From Microbacteriaceae bacterium (lineage in GTDB: Bacteria; Actinomycetota; Actinomycetes; Actinomycetales; Microbacteriaceae), in the NCBI GenBank assembly GCA_019638805.1, contig JAHBTA010000002.1:124001-188000 (forward strand): DNA of 64,000 nucleotides, written 5' to 3'. This document shows positions 25,308 to 34,400 of the stretch, piece after piece. The position numbers were made by a program, and so were the translations under genes. The notes beneath the pieces are model-generated. The model did not search any database. It saw nothing but the letters and a program-made list of their open reading frames with translations, and was not told the DNA's origin. Each line of letters opens with the position of its first letter. The first letter of the stretch is position 1.

Positions 25308-26120
25308 ATGGCCGAGCCCGTCAAGAAGGTCCGCACCCGCCACTTCCAGAACGCGAAGGAGCAGGGCATCAAGATCACCGGGCTCACGAGCTACGACATG
25401 CTCACCGCCGCGGTCTTCGACCAGGCGGGCGTCGACTTCCTGCTCGTGGGCGACTCCGCCGGTAACAACGTCTTCGGCTATGACACGACCATTCCGGTCT
25501 CGGTCGACGAGCTCATCCCGCTCACGCGCGCCGTCGCCGGCGCCGTGCAGCGCGCCTTCGTCATCGCCGACATGCCGTTCGGATCGTACGAGACCGGCCC
25601 CGACGAGGCCCTGCACACCGCGTTCCGGTTCATGAAGGAGACCGGCGCGCACGCCGTCAAGCTCGAGGGCGGGGTGCGCTCGGCCGAGCAGATCCGCCGC
25701 ATCGTCTCCGCCGGCATCCCGGTCATGGGACACGTGGGGTTCACGCCGCAGAGCGAGCACCAGCTGGGCGGCCACGTCATCCAGGGCCGCGGCGAGCGCG
25801 CCGAGGCCCTCCTGGCCGACGCGCACGCCGTGGAGGACGCCGGCGCCTTCGCCGTCGTCATGGAGATGGTCCCCGCCGATGTCGCCAAGCGCGTCACGGC
25901 CGAGCTGAAGATCCCCACCATCAGCGTCGGCGCCGGCCCGCACACCGACGGCCAGCTCATGGTCTGGACCGACTGGGCGGGTCTCACGACGGGCCGCATC
26001 CCCAAGTTCGTGAAGCAGTACGCGAACCTCGCGCAGGTGCTGACGGATGCCGCGCAAACCTTCATCGCGGAGGTCGCGTCGGGCGCGTACCCGGACGCCG
26101 ATCACTCCTACGACGAGTAG
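25308..26120 (+). CDS. panB: 3-Methyl-2-oxobutanoate hydroxymethyltransferase PanB
   Basis: First enzyme of pantothenate synthesis, adding a hydroxymethyl group from methylene-THF to 2-oxoisovalerate. The 270-residue protein shows the metal site (LLVGDSAGNNVFGYDTT), MPFGSYE, KLEGG and the catalytic Glu region in VVMEMVP. The N-terminus has a short basic extension. It is divergent from glnA2 with 60 bases between. Normal length and all motifs present. Confidence 0.96.
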   Translation: MAEPVKKVRTRHFQNAKEQGIKITGLTSYDMLTAAVFDQAGVDFLLVGDSAGNNVFGYDTTIPVSVDELIPLTRAVAGAVQRAFVIADMPFGSYETGPDEALHTAFRFMKETGAHAVKLEGGVRSAEQIRRIVSAGIPVMGHVGFTPQSEHQLGGHVIQGRGERAEALLADAHAVEDAGAFAVVMEMVPADVAKRVTAELKIPTISVGAGPHTDGQLMVWTDWAGLTTGRIPKFVKQYANLAQVLTDAAQTFIAEVASGAYPDADHSYDE

Positions 26121-26144
26121 TGCTCCGCGCGTGACCCGGGCGAC

Positions 26145-26309
26145 CTAGTCGTCGTCCTCGGCGTTCCAGGCCTCGGCGCGCTCGCGAGCGATCTCGGGAG
26201 CCCGCTCGGCCTCCTCGCGCGTCGCGAAGGGTCCGTCGCGGTCCATCCAGATCGACTGGGGACCCTCCTCGACCTCGCCCGTCCTGTGGTTGTACCACCA
26301 TTCGGTCAT
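26145..26309 (-). CDS. Small SPOR-like/conserved actinobacterial protein
   Basis: A 54-residue acidic protein beginning MTEWWYNHRTGEVEEG and containing GPFATREEAERAPEIA. Proteins of this shape are common in actinobacteria and are often labelled SPOR domain-containing; the function is unknown. The ATG at 26309 is chosen over an upstream start because TACCCT lies six bases before it and the family begins at this Met. It is convergent with panB and divergent from map. Confidence 0.7.
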   Translation of the reverse strand: MTEWWYNHRTGEVEEGPQSIWMDRDGPFATREEAERAPEIARERAEAWNAEDDD

Positions 26310-26311
26310 GT

Positions 26312-26335
26312 GCCCAGGGTAACCCCGCCCTGGGC
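26312..26335. promoter_or_regulatory. Inverted repeat between two divergent leaderless promoters
   Basis: GCCCAGGG (26312-26319) and CCCTGGGC (26328-26335) form a perfect eight-base inverted repeat with an eight-base centre. It overlaps the -10 box TACCCT of the small minus-strand gene (26316-26321) and lies 11 bases before the TAGGCT box of map. It is placed to act as a shared operator; no binding protein is known. Confidence 0.4.
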
Positions 26336-26346
26336 TCACCCGCCCC

Positions 26347-26352
26347 TAGGCT
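26347..26352 (+). promoter_or_regulatory. -10 box of map, leaderless layout
   Basis: TAGGCT, then CGGGGC, then the ATG at 26359. No Shine-Dalgarno sequence is present. Confidence 0.6.
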
Positions 26353-26358
26353 CGGGGC

Positions 26359-27243
26359 ATGCCCCGCGATACCTCCGGCCACCTGGTGCCGGGGAGGCTC
26401 TCAGCCGAGCGGGGCGTGCCGCGCGAGATCCCCCGCCCCGAATACGTCGGGCGTCGGGAGCCCCGGCCGGATGGTCACGGCGACCTGTACACGCCCGAGG
26501 AGATCGCGCGGATTCGGGAGAGCGGCAGGATCGCGGCCGGGGCCGTGCAGGCGGTCGGCGCCGCGATCCGGCCTGGGGTCACGACCGATGAGCTCGACGC
26601 GATCGCGCACCGCTACCTCATCGAACGCGGCGCGTACCCGTCGACCCTGCACTACCGCGGGTACCCGAAGTCGTCGTGCACCTCGGTCAACGAGGTGATC
26701 TGCCACGGCATCCCGGACGACACCGTGCTGGTCGAGGGCGACATCGTGAACGTCGACATCACCGCCTATCGCGACGGCATGCACGGCGACCTCAACGCGA
26801 CCTTCCCGGTGGGTGAAGTGTCCGAGCCGGCCGCGGCGCTCATCGAGCACACCCGGGAGGCCCTGAACCGCGGGATCGGGGCGGTCGCACCGGGGCGTCC
26901 CGTCAACGTCATCGGCCGCGCGATCGAGAGCTACGCGCGACGCTTCGGATACGGCGTGGTGCGCGACTACACCGGGCACGGGGTGGGTGCGAGCTTCCAC
27001 TCGGGGCTCGTCATCCCGCACTACGACGCGGCTCCCGGACACGACCGGCTCATGGAACCGGGCATGGTCTTCACGATCGAGCCCATGCTCACGATGGGCA
27101 CGCCGGAGCGGCCGGGCACCGCCGAATGGGACCTCTGGAACGACGACTGGACCGTGGTCACACGCGACCGCAGCCTCACCGCGCAATTCGAGCACACGCT
27201 CGTCGTCACCGAACGCGGGGCGGATCTGCTGACCCTCCCCTAG
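26359..27243 (+). CDS. map: Methionine aminopeptidase type I
   Basis: Removes the first Met from new proteins. The 294-residue protein has the ~40-residue N-terminal extension with prolines typical of actinobacterial MetAP type Ic, then the pita-bread domain. Metal ligands are visible in VNVDITAYRDGMHGDLN (two Asp), YTGHGVGASFH (His), FTIEPML (Glu) and QFEHTLVVT (Glu). The ppgK gene follows directly. Confidence 0.95.
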   Translation: MPRDTSGHLVPGRLSAERGVPREIPRPEYVGRREPRPDGHGDLYTPEEIARIRESGRIAAGAVQAVGAAIRPGVTTDELDAIAHRYLIERGAYPSTLHYRGYPKSSCTSVNEVICHGIPDDTVLVEGDIVNVDITAYRDGMHGDLNATFPVGEVSEPAAALIEHTREALNRGIGAVAPGRPVNVIGRAIESYARRFGYGVVRDYTGHGVGASFHSGLVIPHYDAAPGHDRLMEPGMVFTIEPMLTMGTPERPGTAEWDLWNDDWTVVTRDRSLTAQFEHTLVVTERGADLLTLP

Positions 27244-27258
27244 GTGTTGGATGGAGGC

Positions 27259-28029
27259 ATGACCCTCGCGATCGGCATCGACATCGGCGGAACCGGCATC
27301 AAGGGGGCCGTCGTGGATGTCGCCTCGGGGGAGCTGGTGACCGAACGCGTCAAGGTGCCCACCCCCGAGGGCGGGGAGCCGGACGACATCGTCGCCGCCG
27401 TGGTCGGCATGATCGGCGGTTTCGGGGGGCGGGCCGACGGTCTGCCGGTCGGCGTGTGCTTCCCGGCGATCGTGCGCGCCGGGCGCACCATGTCGGCGGC
27501 CAACGTGTCCAAGAGCTGGATCGGGCTGGAGGCGGAGCACCTCTTCGAGGCGGCGCTGCACCGCGACATCTTCTTCGTCAACGACGCCGACGCGGCCGGC
27601 ATCGCGGAGGCGCACTACGGCGCCGCGCGAGATGTCCGGGGGCTGGTCATCATGACGACGCTGGGAACCGGCATCGGCTCGGCGTTCCTCTACAACGGCG
27701 TGCTGGTGCCCAACACCGAATTGGGTCATCTCGAGATCGACGGCGCCGACGCCGAAAGCCGCGCCTCGAACGCCGCACGCGAGCGGGAGGGCCTCGACTG
27801 GGCGCAGTGGGCCGAACGCCTGCAGAGGTTCTACTCGACGGTGGAGTTCCTGTTCTCCCCCGCGCTCTTCGTGGTGGGCGGCGGCGTGTCGAAGGCCCAC
27901 GACGACTTCCTGCCGCTCCTGCGACTCACGACGCCCATCATCCCCGCGGTTCTGCGCAACAACGCGGGCACGCTCGGGGCGGCCGCGCTGGCCGCCGACC
28001 CGTCAGGCTTTGCGACCGGGGGCGACTGA
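27259..28029 (+). CDS. ppgK: Polyphosphate glucokinase (ROK family)
   Basis: Phosphorylates glucose with polyphosphate and/or ATP. The 256-residue protein has the ROK/actin-fold phosphate loops IGIDIGGTGIKGAVVD and TTLGTGIGSAFL, the sugar-site VNDADAAG, and the ELGH motif (TELGHLEIDG) of the actinobacterial PPGK group. It lacks the CxCGxxGC zinc motif of other ROK kinases, as is usual for PPGK. The start is uncertain: the ATG at 27259 has GGAGG only one base away, and a GTG at 27244 is also possible. The 3' end overlaps the next convergent gene by 27 bases. Confidence 0.9.
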   Translation: MTLAIGIDIGGTGIKGAVVDVASGELVTERVKVPTPEGGEPDDIVAAVVGMIGGFGGRADGLPVGVCFPAIVRAGRTMSAANVSKSWIGLEAEHLFEAALHRDIFFVNDADAAGIAEAHYGAARDVRGLVIMTTLGTGIGSAFLYNGVLVPNTELGHLEIDGADAESRASNAAREREGLDWAQWAERLQRFYSTVEFLFSPALFVVGGGVSKAHDDFLPLLRLTTPIIPAVLRNNAGTLGAAALAADPSGFATGGD

Positions 28030-28476
28030 GGGGAAGGCGCCGTCCTGGCCCGACGCGGCGGCCAGCACGAACGCCAGCCGTGCCGAGCCCAGGTCGTCGC
28101 CCTTGCTGGAGTCCGGCCAGACCCGGTCGCGGAAGCGCGCCCACGCCTCCTCGTACGCCGCGGCCGAGCGCGGCACCAGGCTGCGGACCACCACGACGAT
28201 CAGCACGAACGCGAGCGCGGCGCTCGCGATCCAGATCTCTCGTCCGCCGAGCGGGTCGTTCCCGGCGAAAGCGCGGTACACCATGAGCCCCACCGCAGCC
28301 ACGACCGCGACCACGCCGAAGATCACCAGCAGATCGAGGAGGAAGCGCCTCTGGAGCGCGACGCGGGCGGCGGTGGCGGCAGCGGCATCCAGCGGATCGA
28401 CGCCGGATTCGGCGAGTTCCGCGGCGACGGCGCGTGCCTGCGCCCAGCGCTCGGAGTCGGACGACGTGTCGGGCAT
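28003..28476 (-). CDS. Hypothetical two-helix membrane protein
   Basis: A 157-residue protein with an N-terminal acidic/alanine-rich region, two membrane helices (FLLDLLVIFGVVAVVAAVGLMVY and the IWIASAALAFVLIVVVV segment) and a cytoplasmic tail. No family recognised. The ATG at 28476 is set by a TACGCT box six bases upstream. It overlaps the end of ppgK. Confidence 0.7.
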   Translation of the reverse strand: MPDTSSDSERWAQARAVAAELAESGVDPLDAAAATAARVALQRRFLLDLLVIFGVVAVVAAVGLMVYRAFAGNDPLGGREIWIASAALAFVLIVVVVRSLVPRSAAAYEEAWARFRDRVWPDSSKGDDLGSARLAFVLAAASGQDGAFPSVAPGRKA

Positions 28477-28482
28477 GCCCAC

Positions 28483-28488
28483 AGCGTA
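28483..28488 (-). promoter_or_regulatory. -10 box of the two-helix protein gene, leaderless layout
   Basis: TACGCT, then GTGGGC, then ATG at 28476 on the minus strand. Confidence 0.5.
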
Positions 28489-28734
28489 GTCAGCGCCCCC
28501 TACCGAAGGTGTTTCGCCGTTTCAGCGCAATGTTTCGGTTCGGTGAAATTTTGTGGACACACAACTCGGCGCGGCGCGGGCGTGCACTACGGTTAGGCCA
28601 GTTGTTGTGTTGCGCATGTGCGCGATGAGGTCGTCCGCCGCCGGCGGGCGGCACATGGCTCAGCTAGCGGTCACGGACTCAACGACGATCCGCTCCGATC
28701 GCCGGAGCTCGCAGGAAAGAAAGCAGCACAAGAA
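28489..28734. other. Promoter and long leader region of the cold shock gene
   Basis: About 245 bases without a supported gene between a divergent pair. It contains an A+T-richer stretch (28520-28560) and TACGGT at 28588-28593 as a possible -10. If that is correct the cold shock mRNA has a leader of about 135 nt, in line with the long leaders of csp mRNAs. GCAGGAAAGA (28711-28720) is the only Shine-Dalgarno-like site and is rather far from the ATG. Confidence 0.35.
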
Positions 28735-28938
28735 ATGCCGATTGGAACCGTCAAGTGGTTCAACGCCGAGAAGGGGTATGGCTTCATCACCCCTGACGAC
28801 GGATCGCAGGATCTGTTTGCGCACTACTCGGCCATCGAGGCCACCGGCTACAAGTCCCTCGACGAGGGTCAGCGGGTGGAGTTCGAGGTCGCTCAGGGCC
28901 CGAAGGGCCCGCAGGCCGCGTCGATCAAGCCGGCCTGA
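28735..28938 (+). CDS. cspA: Cold shock protein, CspA family
   Basis: A 67-residue single-stranded nucleic acid binding protein with both RNA-binding motifs: [10 protein letters not shown] (RNP1) and DLFAHYSAI (RNP2). Acts as an RNA chaperone. Length and sequence are standard for actinobacterial CspA. It has the longest leader in this window, in contrast with the leaderless neighbours. Confidence 0.95.
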   Translation: MPIGTVKWFNAEKGYGFITPDDGSQDLFAHYSAIEATGYKSLDEGQRVEFEVAQGPKGPQAASIKPA

Positions 28939-29036
28939 TCCCGCCCCCTCCACCATCACCTTCGCGAGCGCGTCGTCCCTGCCGGGGCGGCGCGCTCTCG
29001 CGTCCGGCCCCGGCGCGCGCCGAGCCGGGTGCAGAC

Positions 29037-29396
29037 GGGCCGGCCGATACGCCGGGTTCTGTACGGCCGAAGCCGTGACGGCCATCTATCTCGGAACTGC
29101 GTTGCCGCAGCCCTCCAGCGGTCCACCCGACACCTCGGCGAGCAGCCTCATCGGTGTCTGTCTGACCTTGCTCCGGGCGAGGTTTACCCAGCGAGCCCGA
29201 TCACTCGGGCCCCTGGTGGTCTCTTACACCACCGTTTCACCCTTACCCCGGCCGCCGAAGCGACCGTGGCGGTCTGCTCTCTGTTGCACTTTCTCGCGGG
29301 TTGCCCCGGGTGGGTGTTACCCACCGCCCTGCTCTGCGGAGCCCGGACGTTCCTCGGCGCCCCCGGAGGGGCGACGCGACCGTCTGGCCGGCCCAT
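29037..29396 (-). ncRNA. rnpB: RNase P RNA (type A)
   Basis: On the minus strand the conserved 5' core (GGGCTCCGCAGAGCAGGGCG, then GTGGGTAACACCCACC and GAGAAAGTGCAACAGAGAG) and the 3' core (GAGATAGATGG, then GTACAGAACCCGGC) are all present and in order. The ends are fixed by the P1 helix: GGGCCGGCC at the 5' end (29394-29386) pairs with GGCCGGCCC at the 3' end (29045-29037). It is the catalytic RNA for tRNA 5' maturation. It ends close to the convergent cspA gene, and rnhA-like 29418-29840 lies just upstream. Confidence 0.95.
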
Positions 29397-29417
29397 CTGC
29401 GCCTCCCAGGGTAGCGC

Positions 29418-29840
29418 TCAGCGCTCGAAGGACGCCCGTAGATCCATCGACTCGTTCGCGAGGCGGTCGGCTCGGGCGTTCTCGTGGCGGGGCACCCACT
29501 CGAAAGCGACGGGAGTTCCGATCAGGATCTCTCTCGCGCGCGCGGCCAGTTCGGCCATGTCCGGATGCTTGATCTTCCACCGGCCCGACATCTGTTCGAC
29601 CACGAGCTTGGAGTCCAGCCGCACCCGCAGCTCGGCATCCGGCGCCAGATCGAGTGCCTTGGCGATGCCGGCGATCATGCCGTTGTACTCGGCGACGTTA
29701 TTGGTGGCGACGCCGCAGTACACGCCGAGTTCGGCGAGCACTTCACCCGTCGCCGCGTCGACCACGACCGATCCGCCCGCCGCGATGCCCGGGTTGCCGC
29801 GGGAGCCGCCATCCGCCTCGACGATGAGCTCGCGCGTCAC
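29418..29840 (-). CDS. Ribonuclease HI family protein
   Basis: A 140-residue RNase H-fold protein. The four catalytic acids are visible: Asp in IVEADGGSRGNPG, Glu in NVAEYNGM, Asp in RLDSKLVVEQM, and Asp in ENARADRLAN, with the catalytic His-loop PRHENA. It corresponds to the N-terminal half of Rv2228c but lacks the C-terminal acid phosphatase (CobC-like) domain. GTG start overlaps the stop of the previous gene by four bases (GTGA). Confidence 0.9.
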   Translation of the reverse strand: MTRELIVEADGGSRGNPGIAAGGSVVVDAATGEVLAELGVYCGVATNNVAEYNGMIAGIAKALDLAPDAELRVRLDSKLVVEQMSGRWKIKHPDMAELAARAREILIGTPVAFEWVPRHENARADRLANESMDLRASFER

Positions 29841-30577
29841 AGGCCCGACTCCGCCGTGCGCACCAGGATCGCGTCCGATGCCGGGCACAGCAGCACGTCG
29901 TCGGGCGCTGCGGCGCGGATCGCACTCAGATCGGAGGCCCCCAGCGCCACCCCGCTCGCGACCGAAACCCCGCCCCGCAGCAGCGACGCCCCCACGCCGT
30001 AGCGCTCGCGCTGCTTCTCGTACAGCCCCAGCAGATCCGCGGGCAGCCGCTGCGCGAGCGCCGTGCGCTCGGTGGATGCCGTCTCGCGATCCGCGGAAAC
30101 CCCGCTCAGGGCGGCGTCCCTGGCCTGCGACGCCGCGGCGATGCGCTCATCGAGCTCCGCGACCCGGGTGCGCGTGGCCGCGAGCTCGCGCTCGCGCTCC
30201 TCCGCGGTCTCCATGACGGCGAGTTCGATGTCCTCGAGATCGCTCTTGCGCTTCGCGAGAGCCGCGAGCTCCTGCTCGAGCGCCGCGACATCCTTGACCG
30301 AGGCGCTGGCCTGCAGGCGTTCGCTGTCGCGCGCGATCCGCGTCTCGACGACCGTCACATCCGCCTCGGTGCGCTTGAGCTCGGCCTGCACGTCCTCCCA
30401 CGCGCCGGTCTGCTCGGTGAGCGTGCGCTGCAGCTCCTCGTGCTCGGCCAGGAGCGTCGCCAGTGCCTCGGCCTCGGGCAGCTTCTGGGCGAGAGCGCCG
30501 AGCGCCTGCAACCGGGTGTCGAGCGCCTGCAGATCGAGCAAGAGCTCCTGGACGGCGGGATCGGCCTTCAGCGCCAT
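29837..30577 (-). CDS. Coiled-coil protein of the C4-type zinc-ribbon family, ribbon degenerate
   Basis: A 246-residue protein matching Rv2229c/CT398-like family members. Residues 1-180 form a long antiparallel coiled coil. The C-terminus keeps the family frame (DLSAIRAAAPDDVLLCPAS and AILVRTAE), but the ribbon's CxxC pairs are gone: the first reads SVAS and the second keeps one Cys (CPAS). Function of the family is unclear. It sits in the conserved order Nif3-like, coiled coil, RNase HI. Confidence 0.82.
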   Translation of the reverse strand: MALKADPAVQELLLDLQALDTRLQALGALAQKLPEAEALATLLAEHEELQRTLTEQTGAWEDVQAELKRTEADVTVVETRIARDSERLQASASVKDVAALEQELAALAKRKSDLEDIELAVMETAEERERELAATRTRVAELDERIAAASQARDAALSGVSADRETASTERTALAQRLPADLLGLYEKQRERYGVGASLLRGGVSVASGVALGASDLSAIRAAAPDDVLLCPASDAILVRTAESGL

Positions 30578-30622
30578 GCGGGGTCCATTCTGGTCATGCG
30601 AGTCCGGTCAGGTGATGGGCGG

Positions 30623-31441
30623 TCATTGCAGGATGGCGAAATCCCACGGGTCGGTACGCAACTCGCTCACGACGATCTCGACCCCGGGCAGCGCCTCCCG
30701 GAGTTGCCCGGCAGCGACCTCCAGCCACAGCCACTCGCTCGCCCAGTGCGAGACGTCGATCAGGGCAGGCCCACCGGAGACCCGCGCGTTCTCGGCGGCC
30801 TCGGATGCGGGATGGTGCCGCAGGTCGCTCGTGATGTAGACGTCCGCGCCGAGCACGTCGGGGTGCGCGAGCAGCGAGTCGCCCGCCCCCGCGCACAGCG
30901 CGACGGTGGCGACCGGGCGGTCGTACTCCCCCGCGACCCGGATGCCGGCCGCCGTGGGCGGAAGCAGGTCGCCCAGTGCGCGCGCGAGCGCCCCGAGCGC
31001 GACGGGCCTGGCAAGACTCCCCATACGCCCCAGACCCAGCGTCGGGTCGGGCGAGGGAACGATGGGGCGCGCGTCCGCGAGGCCGAGGCGATCGGCGAGC
31101 ACCGCGGAGGTGCCGTCCGCCACGATGTCGGCGTTGGTGTGCGCGGCGATCAGGGCGCAGCCACCGCGGATCAGGCGCGCGATCACGGCGCCCTTGTAGC
31201 GGTCCTCGGCCACGCTCGTGACCCCGCGCAGCAGCAGCGGGTGGTGCACGAGCAGGAGCGATGCACCCGCCTCGACGGCCTCGTCGACCGTCGCGAGTAC
31301 GGCATCGACCGCGAGGTGGATGCGCGTCACGGGCGCCGCGGGATCTCCCGACACCAGCCCGGGGGCGTCCCATGCCTCCGCGCCGTCGAGCGGCCACAGG
31401 GCGCGGATCGCGGCGTCAGCGTCAGCGAGGGTCGGGGCCAC
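30623..31441 (-). CDS. Nif3-like dinuclear metal centre protein
   Basis: A 272-residue protein of the Nif3/YbgI family (GTP cyclohydrolase 1 type 2-like). Metal ligands are visible in LLLVHHPLLLRG, AHTNAD, and DVSHWASEW with the downstream Glu. The role is uncertain, as for the family. GTG start at 31441, with TAGACT six bases upstream; the gene starts inside the 3' end of the NCS1 permease gene (20-base overlap). Confidence 0.9.
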   Translation of the reverse strand: MAPTLADADAAIRALWPLDGAEAWDAPGLVSGDPAAPVTRIHLAVDAVLATVDEAVEAGASLLLVHHPLLLRGVTSVAEDRYKGAVIARLIRGGCALIAAHTNADIVADGTSAVLADRLGLADARPIVPSPDPTLGLGRMGSLARPVALGALARALGDLLPPTAAGIRVAGEYDRPVATVALCAGAGDSLLAHPDVLGADVYITSDLRHHPASEAAENARVSGGPALIDVSHWASEWLWLEVAAGQLREALPGVEIVVSELRTDPWDFAILQ

Positions 31442-34400
31442 GGCTCCAGTCTAGGAGGGGGTCCGGCGGGGCCGGCGGCTCGTCGCCCGGCGCCACCGGG
31501 TCGAGCGAGGCGAACGGGTCGGGCGGCGGAGCCGTCGCGAGGGTGTCGTAGAGCGAAGGCGGCTCCGGAAGGGGCTCCATCGCGGGTTCCGCCGCCGGGG
31601 GCGCCACCACCGGAGGCTCCACGTTCGGCGCCGGCCCCGTGGTGCGTGGAAACGCGCCGGTGGCGGACGGTACCGCCCCCGTGATGCGAGGGACCGCCCC
31701 GGTGGTCCGCGGCACCGGGCCGGTGTGCTCGAGACGCAGCGACTCGCGCTCCTGCTGGCGGATGGCCGGGATCGCGCTCACCAGGGCCAGGAAGATGCCC
31801 AGGACGAGCGCGAGCAGAACGCCCACGTCGCTGCGCGCGAATGGGTCCTCCATCGGGATGCCCAGGAGCGGGAAGAAGAAGCCCTGCCAGGTGAGGCCCG
31901 GGAAGGTCGCGGAGGTGAACCCGAAGCTCACCGCGGAGATCACGATGAGACCGATCAGGTTGCCGACCCGAACCCGCGGGTACACGCCGCCCGGCCTCAA
32001 AAGCGAGGGCGCGTCGAAGCGACGGGTGCGAATCATCATCTCGGCGGCGAAGATGCCCGCCCATGCCGCGACCGGAACGGCCAGCGTGGTCGCCAGGTCG
32101 CGCGAGATCGCGAAGGCGTCCGCGCCGAACACGACGAGCCCGCCGGCGACCGCGGCCACCAGCACGGCGGCTATGAGGGTGGTCGCGTTCCGGCGCGCCG
32201 TCACCCCGAGTGCCTGGATCGCGAAACCGCCGGAGTAGACCGCGAGCACGATGCTGCACAGAAGCCCGAGGCCCGCCGCGAGCATGACCGGCGCGGGATA
32301 CCAGAGGGGCAGGATGCGCGCGATGGCATGCAGGGGCGCCTCCGCCATCTCCTGCCCCAGCAGCGGGTCGGAGACCGCCAGCAGAGCGCCCCACACGATG
32401 AGGATGAACGGCGCGATCGTCGCGCCGAGGCTCGCCCACAGCATCGACTGGGCGCCCGAGCTCTCGGGACGCTGGTACCTCGCCAGATCCGAGCTGCTCT
32501 GCACCCAGGCCAGACCCACGAAACAGAACACCAGGACGGTGCCGCCCAGCGCGAGCGTCCACGCGCCGTCGCCGACGGCCAGAGCCGCCGCGAGATCGAC
32601 GCGGTCGTAGGTCATCGCGATGAGCCCGACGATCAGCACCCCGCTCAGGATCGTCGTCACCAGCTGGAGCCGCGCGATGAATCCGTATCCGAAAACCCCG
32701 ATGAGGGCAGCGAGCACGGCGCCGACGCCGAGCACGACGAAGGTCCAGACCTGTTCGCCGAGGTCCGCATCCAGACCCGCGAAAACCAGCAGACGGCCGA
32801 AGGACACCGCGAGCACCCACAGCAGGACCCCGCCCCAGAAGACCCGGGTCAGGATGCCGAGGACGGCGGGCAGGATGTTGCCGGAAAGCCCGAACGTGGC
32901 CCTCGAGACGATCATGGTGGGTTGACCGCTCCACTTGCCGGCGAGCGTGCCGAGCCCGAGCGGCAGGAACGACAGCGCGACGCCCGCGAGGGTCGCGACG
33001 ATGGCCTGGCGCAGTGAGATCCCGAGGGTGACGAGCACGGCACCGATCGCGACGCTCACCCAAGAGGAGTTGGTCGCGAACCAGAGCCAGAACAGCCGCG
33101 CCGCGCGCCCCGCGCGCAGGTCCAGCGAGGTCGGCTCGGCGCCGGCGTGCTCGACGACCGAGGCGGGGTGATCCTCGGTGGCGCCCGCGAGCAGATCCGC
33201 CTGACCGTCGACCGCGTGGACCGTCGCCACCGGCTCGGAGGGCGGGGCGGCCGGGGGCACGACCCCGGGGTATCCCCCGGAGGCGCCGAAGACGCGGTCG
33301 ATGTCGTCGACGACGTCGTCATCCTCATCAAGGGAGGGCAACCCCGATGCCCCGGGCAGCGGAGGCGGCGCCACGGGCGGGGCCTGCATCTCCGGTGCCA
33401 GCGTCTCCGGCACGGGCACCACAGGTGGAGCGGTCGGGAAGGATGCGGGTGCCGGACCGGGCATCGGCCCGGGCAATGGACCTGGCATCGGCCCGGGCAC
33501 GGGCGTCGCGTAGGGCCCGGCGAACGCGTCCGGAGACACCGGAGGGGGCGGCGCGCCCGTTCCGGGTTCGTACGGCGGCAGTGGCGCCGCCTGCTGCCCG
33601 ATGGGGGGTGGCAGACCCTGGACGTCCTCCAGGCGCGCCTCGGGGAACGGGGATGCGGGGGGCACCGCTGGAGGCGCCGACGGTGGTACAGCCGGCGCAA
33701 CGGGCGGCGCGGAGGGTGCCGCGGCGAACGGATCCGGTACGGCGGCGAAAGGATCCGGTCCCGCAGGCTCCACGAGCGGCGGAGGCGCACTGTGCCAGTC
33801 GGCGACCGGCTCTTGAGGCGGCGGCTCCGGGGCGCCCTGCGGTGCGAGCGATTCGGGGGGCGCGGGTGGCACCGGTGGAGCGGGTGGCGCCGGGGATGCG
33901 GGTGGCACCGGGGTGACCGGCTGCTCCGGCGCCATCGGTAGAGGCTCCTGGGCGAACTCGGGAGCGATCGTCACCGGATCGGTGAACGGCTGATACGAGG
34001 GCGGGAAGATGTGACCGGGCGCCGGATGGTCCAGAGGCGGCTCGGGTGGCGGTTCCGGTGCGGAGAACGACGGCGCCGGCGGCACTTCGTAGTCCGGCGC
34101 GGGCGGCGCGGGCGGGACGATGTACTCCGGAACGTCGGGGACCTCATAGTCGCGCTCGGGCTCTTCCGGAGCGGGCGGCGGGGCAGGCGGCGCGGGGGGT
34201 TCCGGGAAACCAGGAGGTCCCGGCTCGGGCAGTGGCGCCGATGCGGCGGGCTCAGCGGGCGGCACGGGCGGCACGGGTGACACGATCGTGACGGGCTGGG
34301 TGTACGAGGCCGCGAGCGCCTCCGCCAAAGCGTCGTCATCGAACGCACCGGGAGCGCCGGGCGCGGGCGGTGCGGGTGGGGTCGCCGGGGGCGGAGGCGG

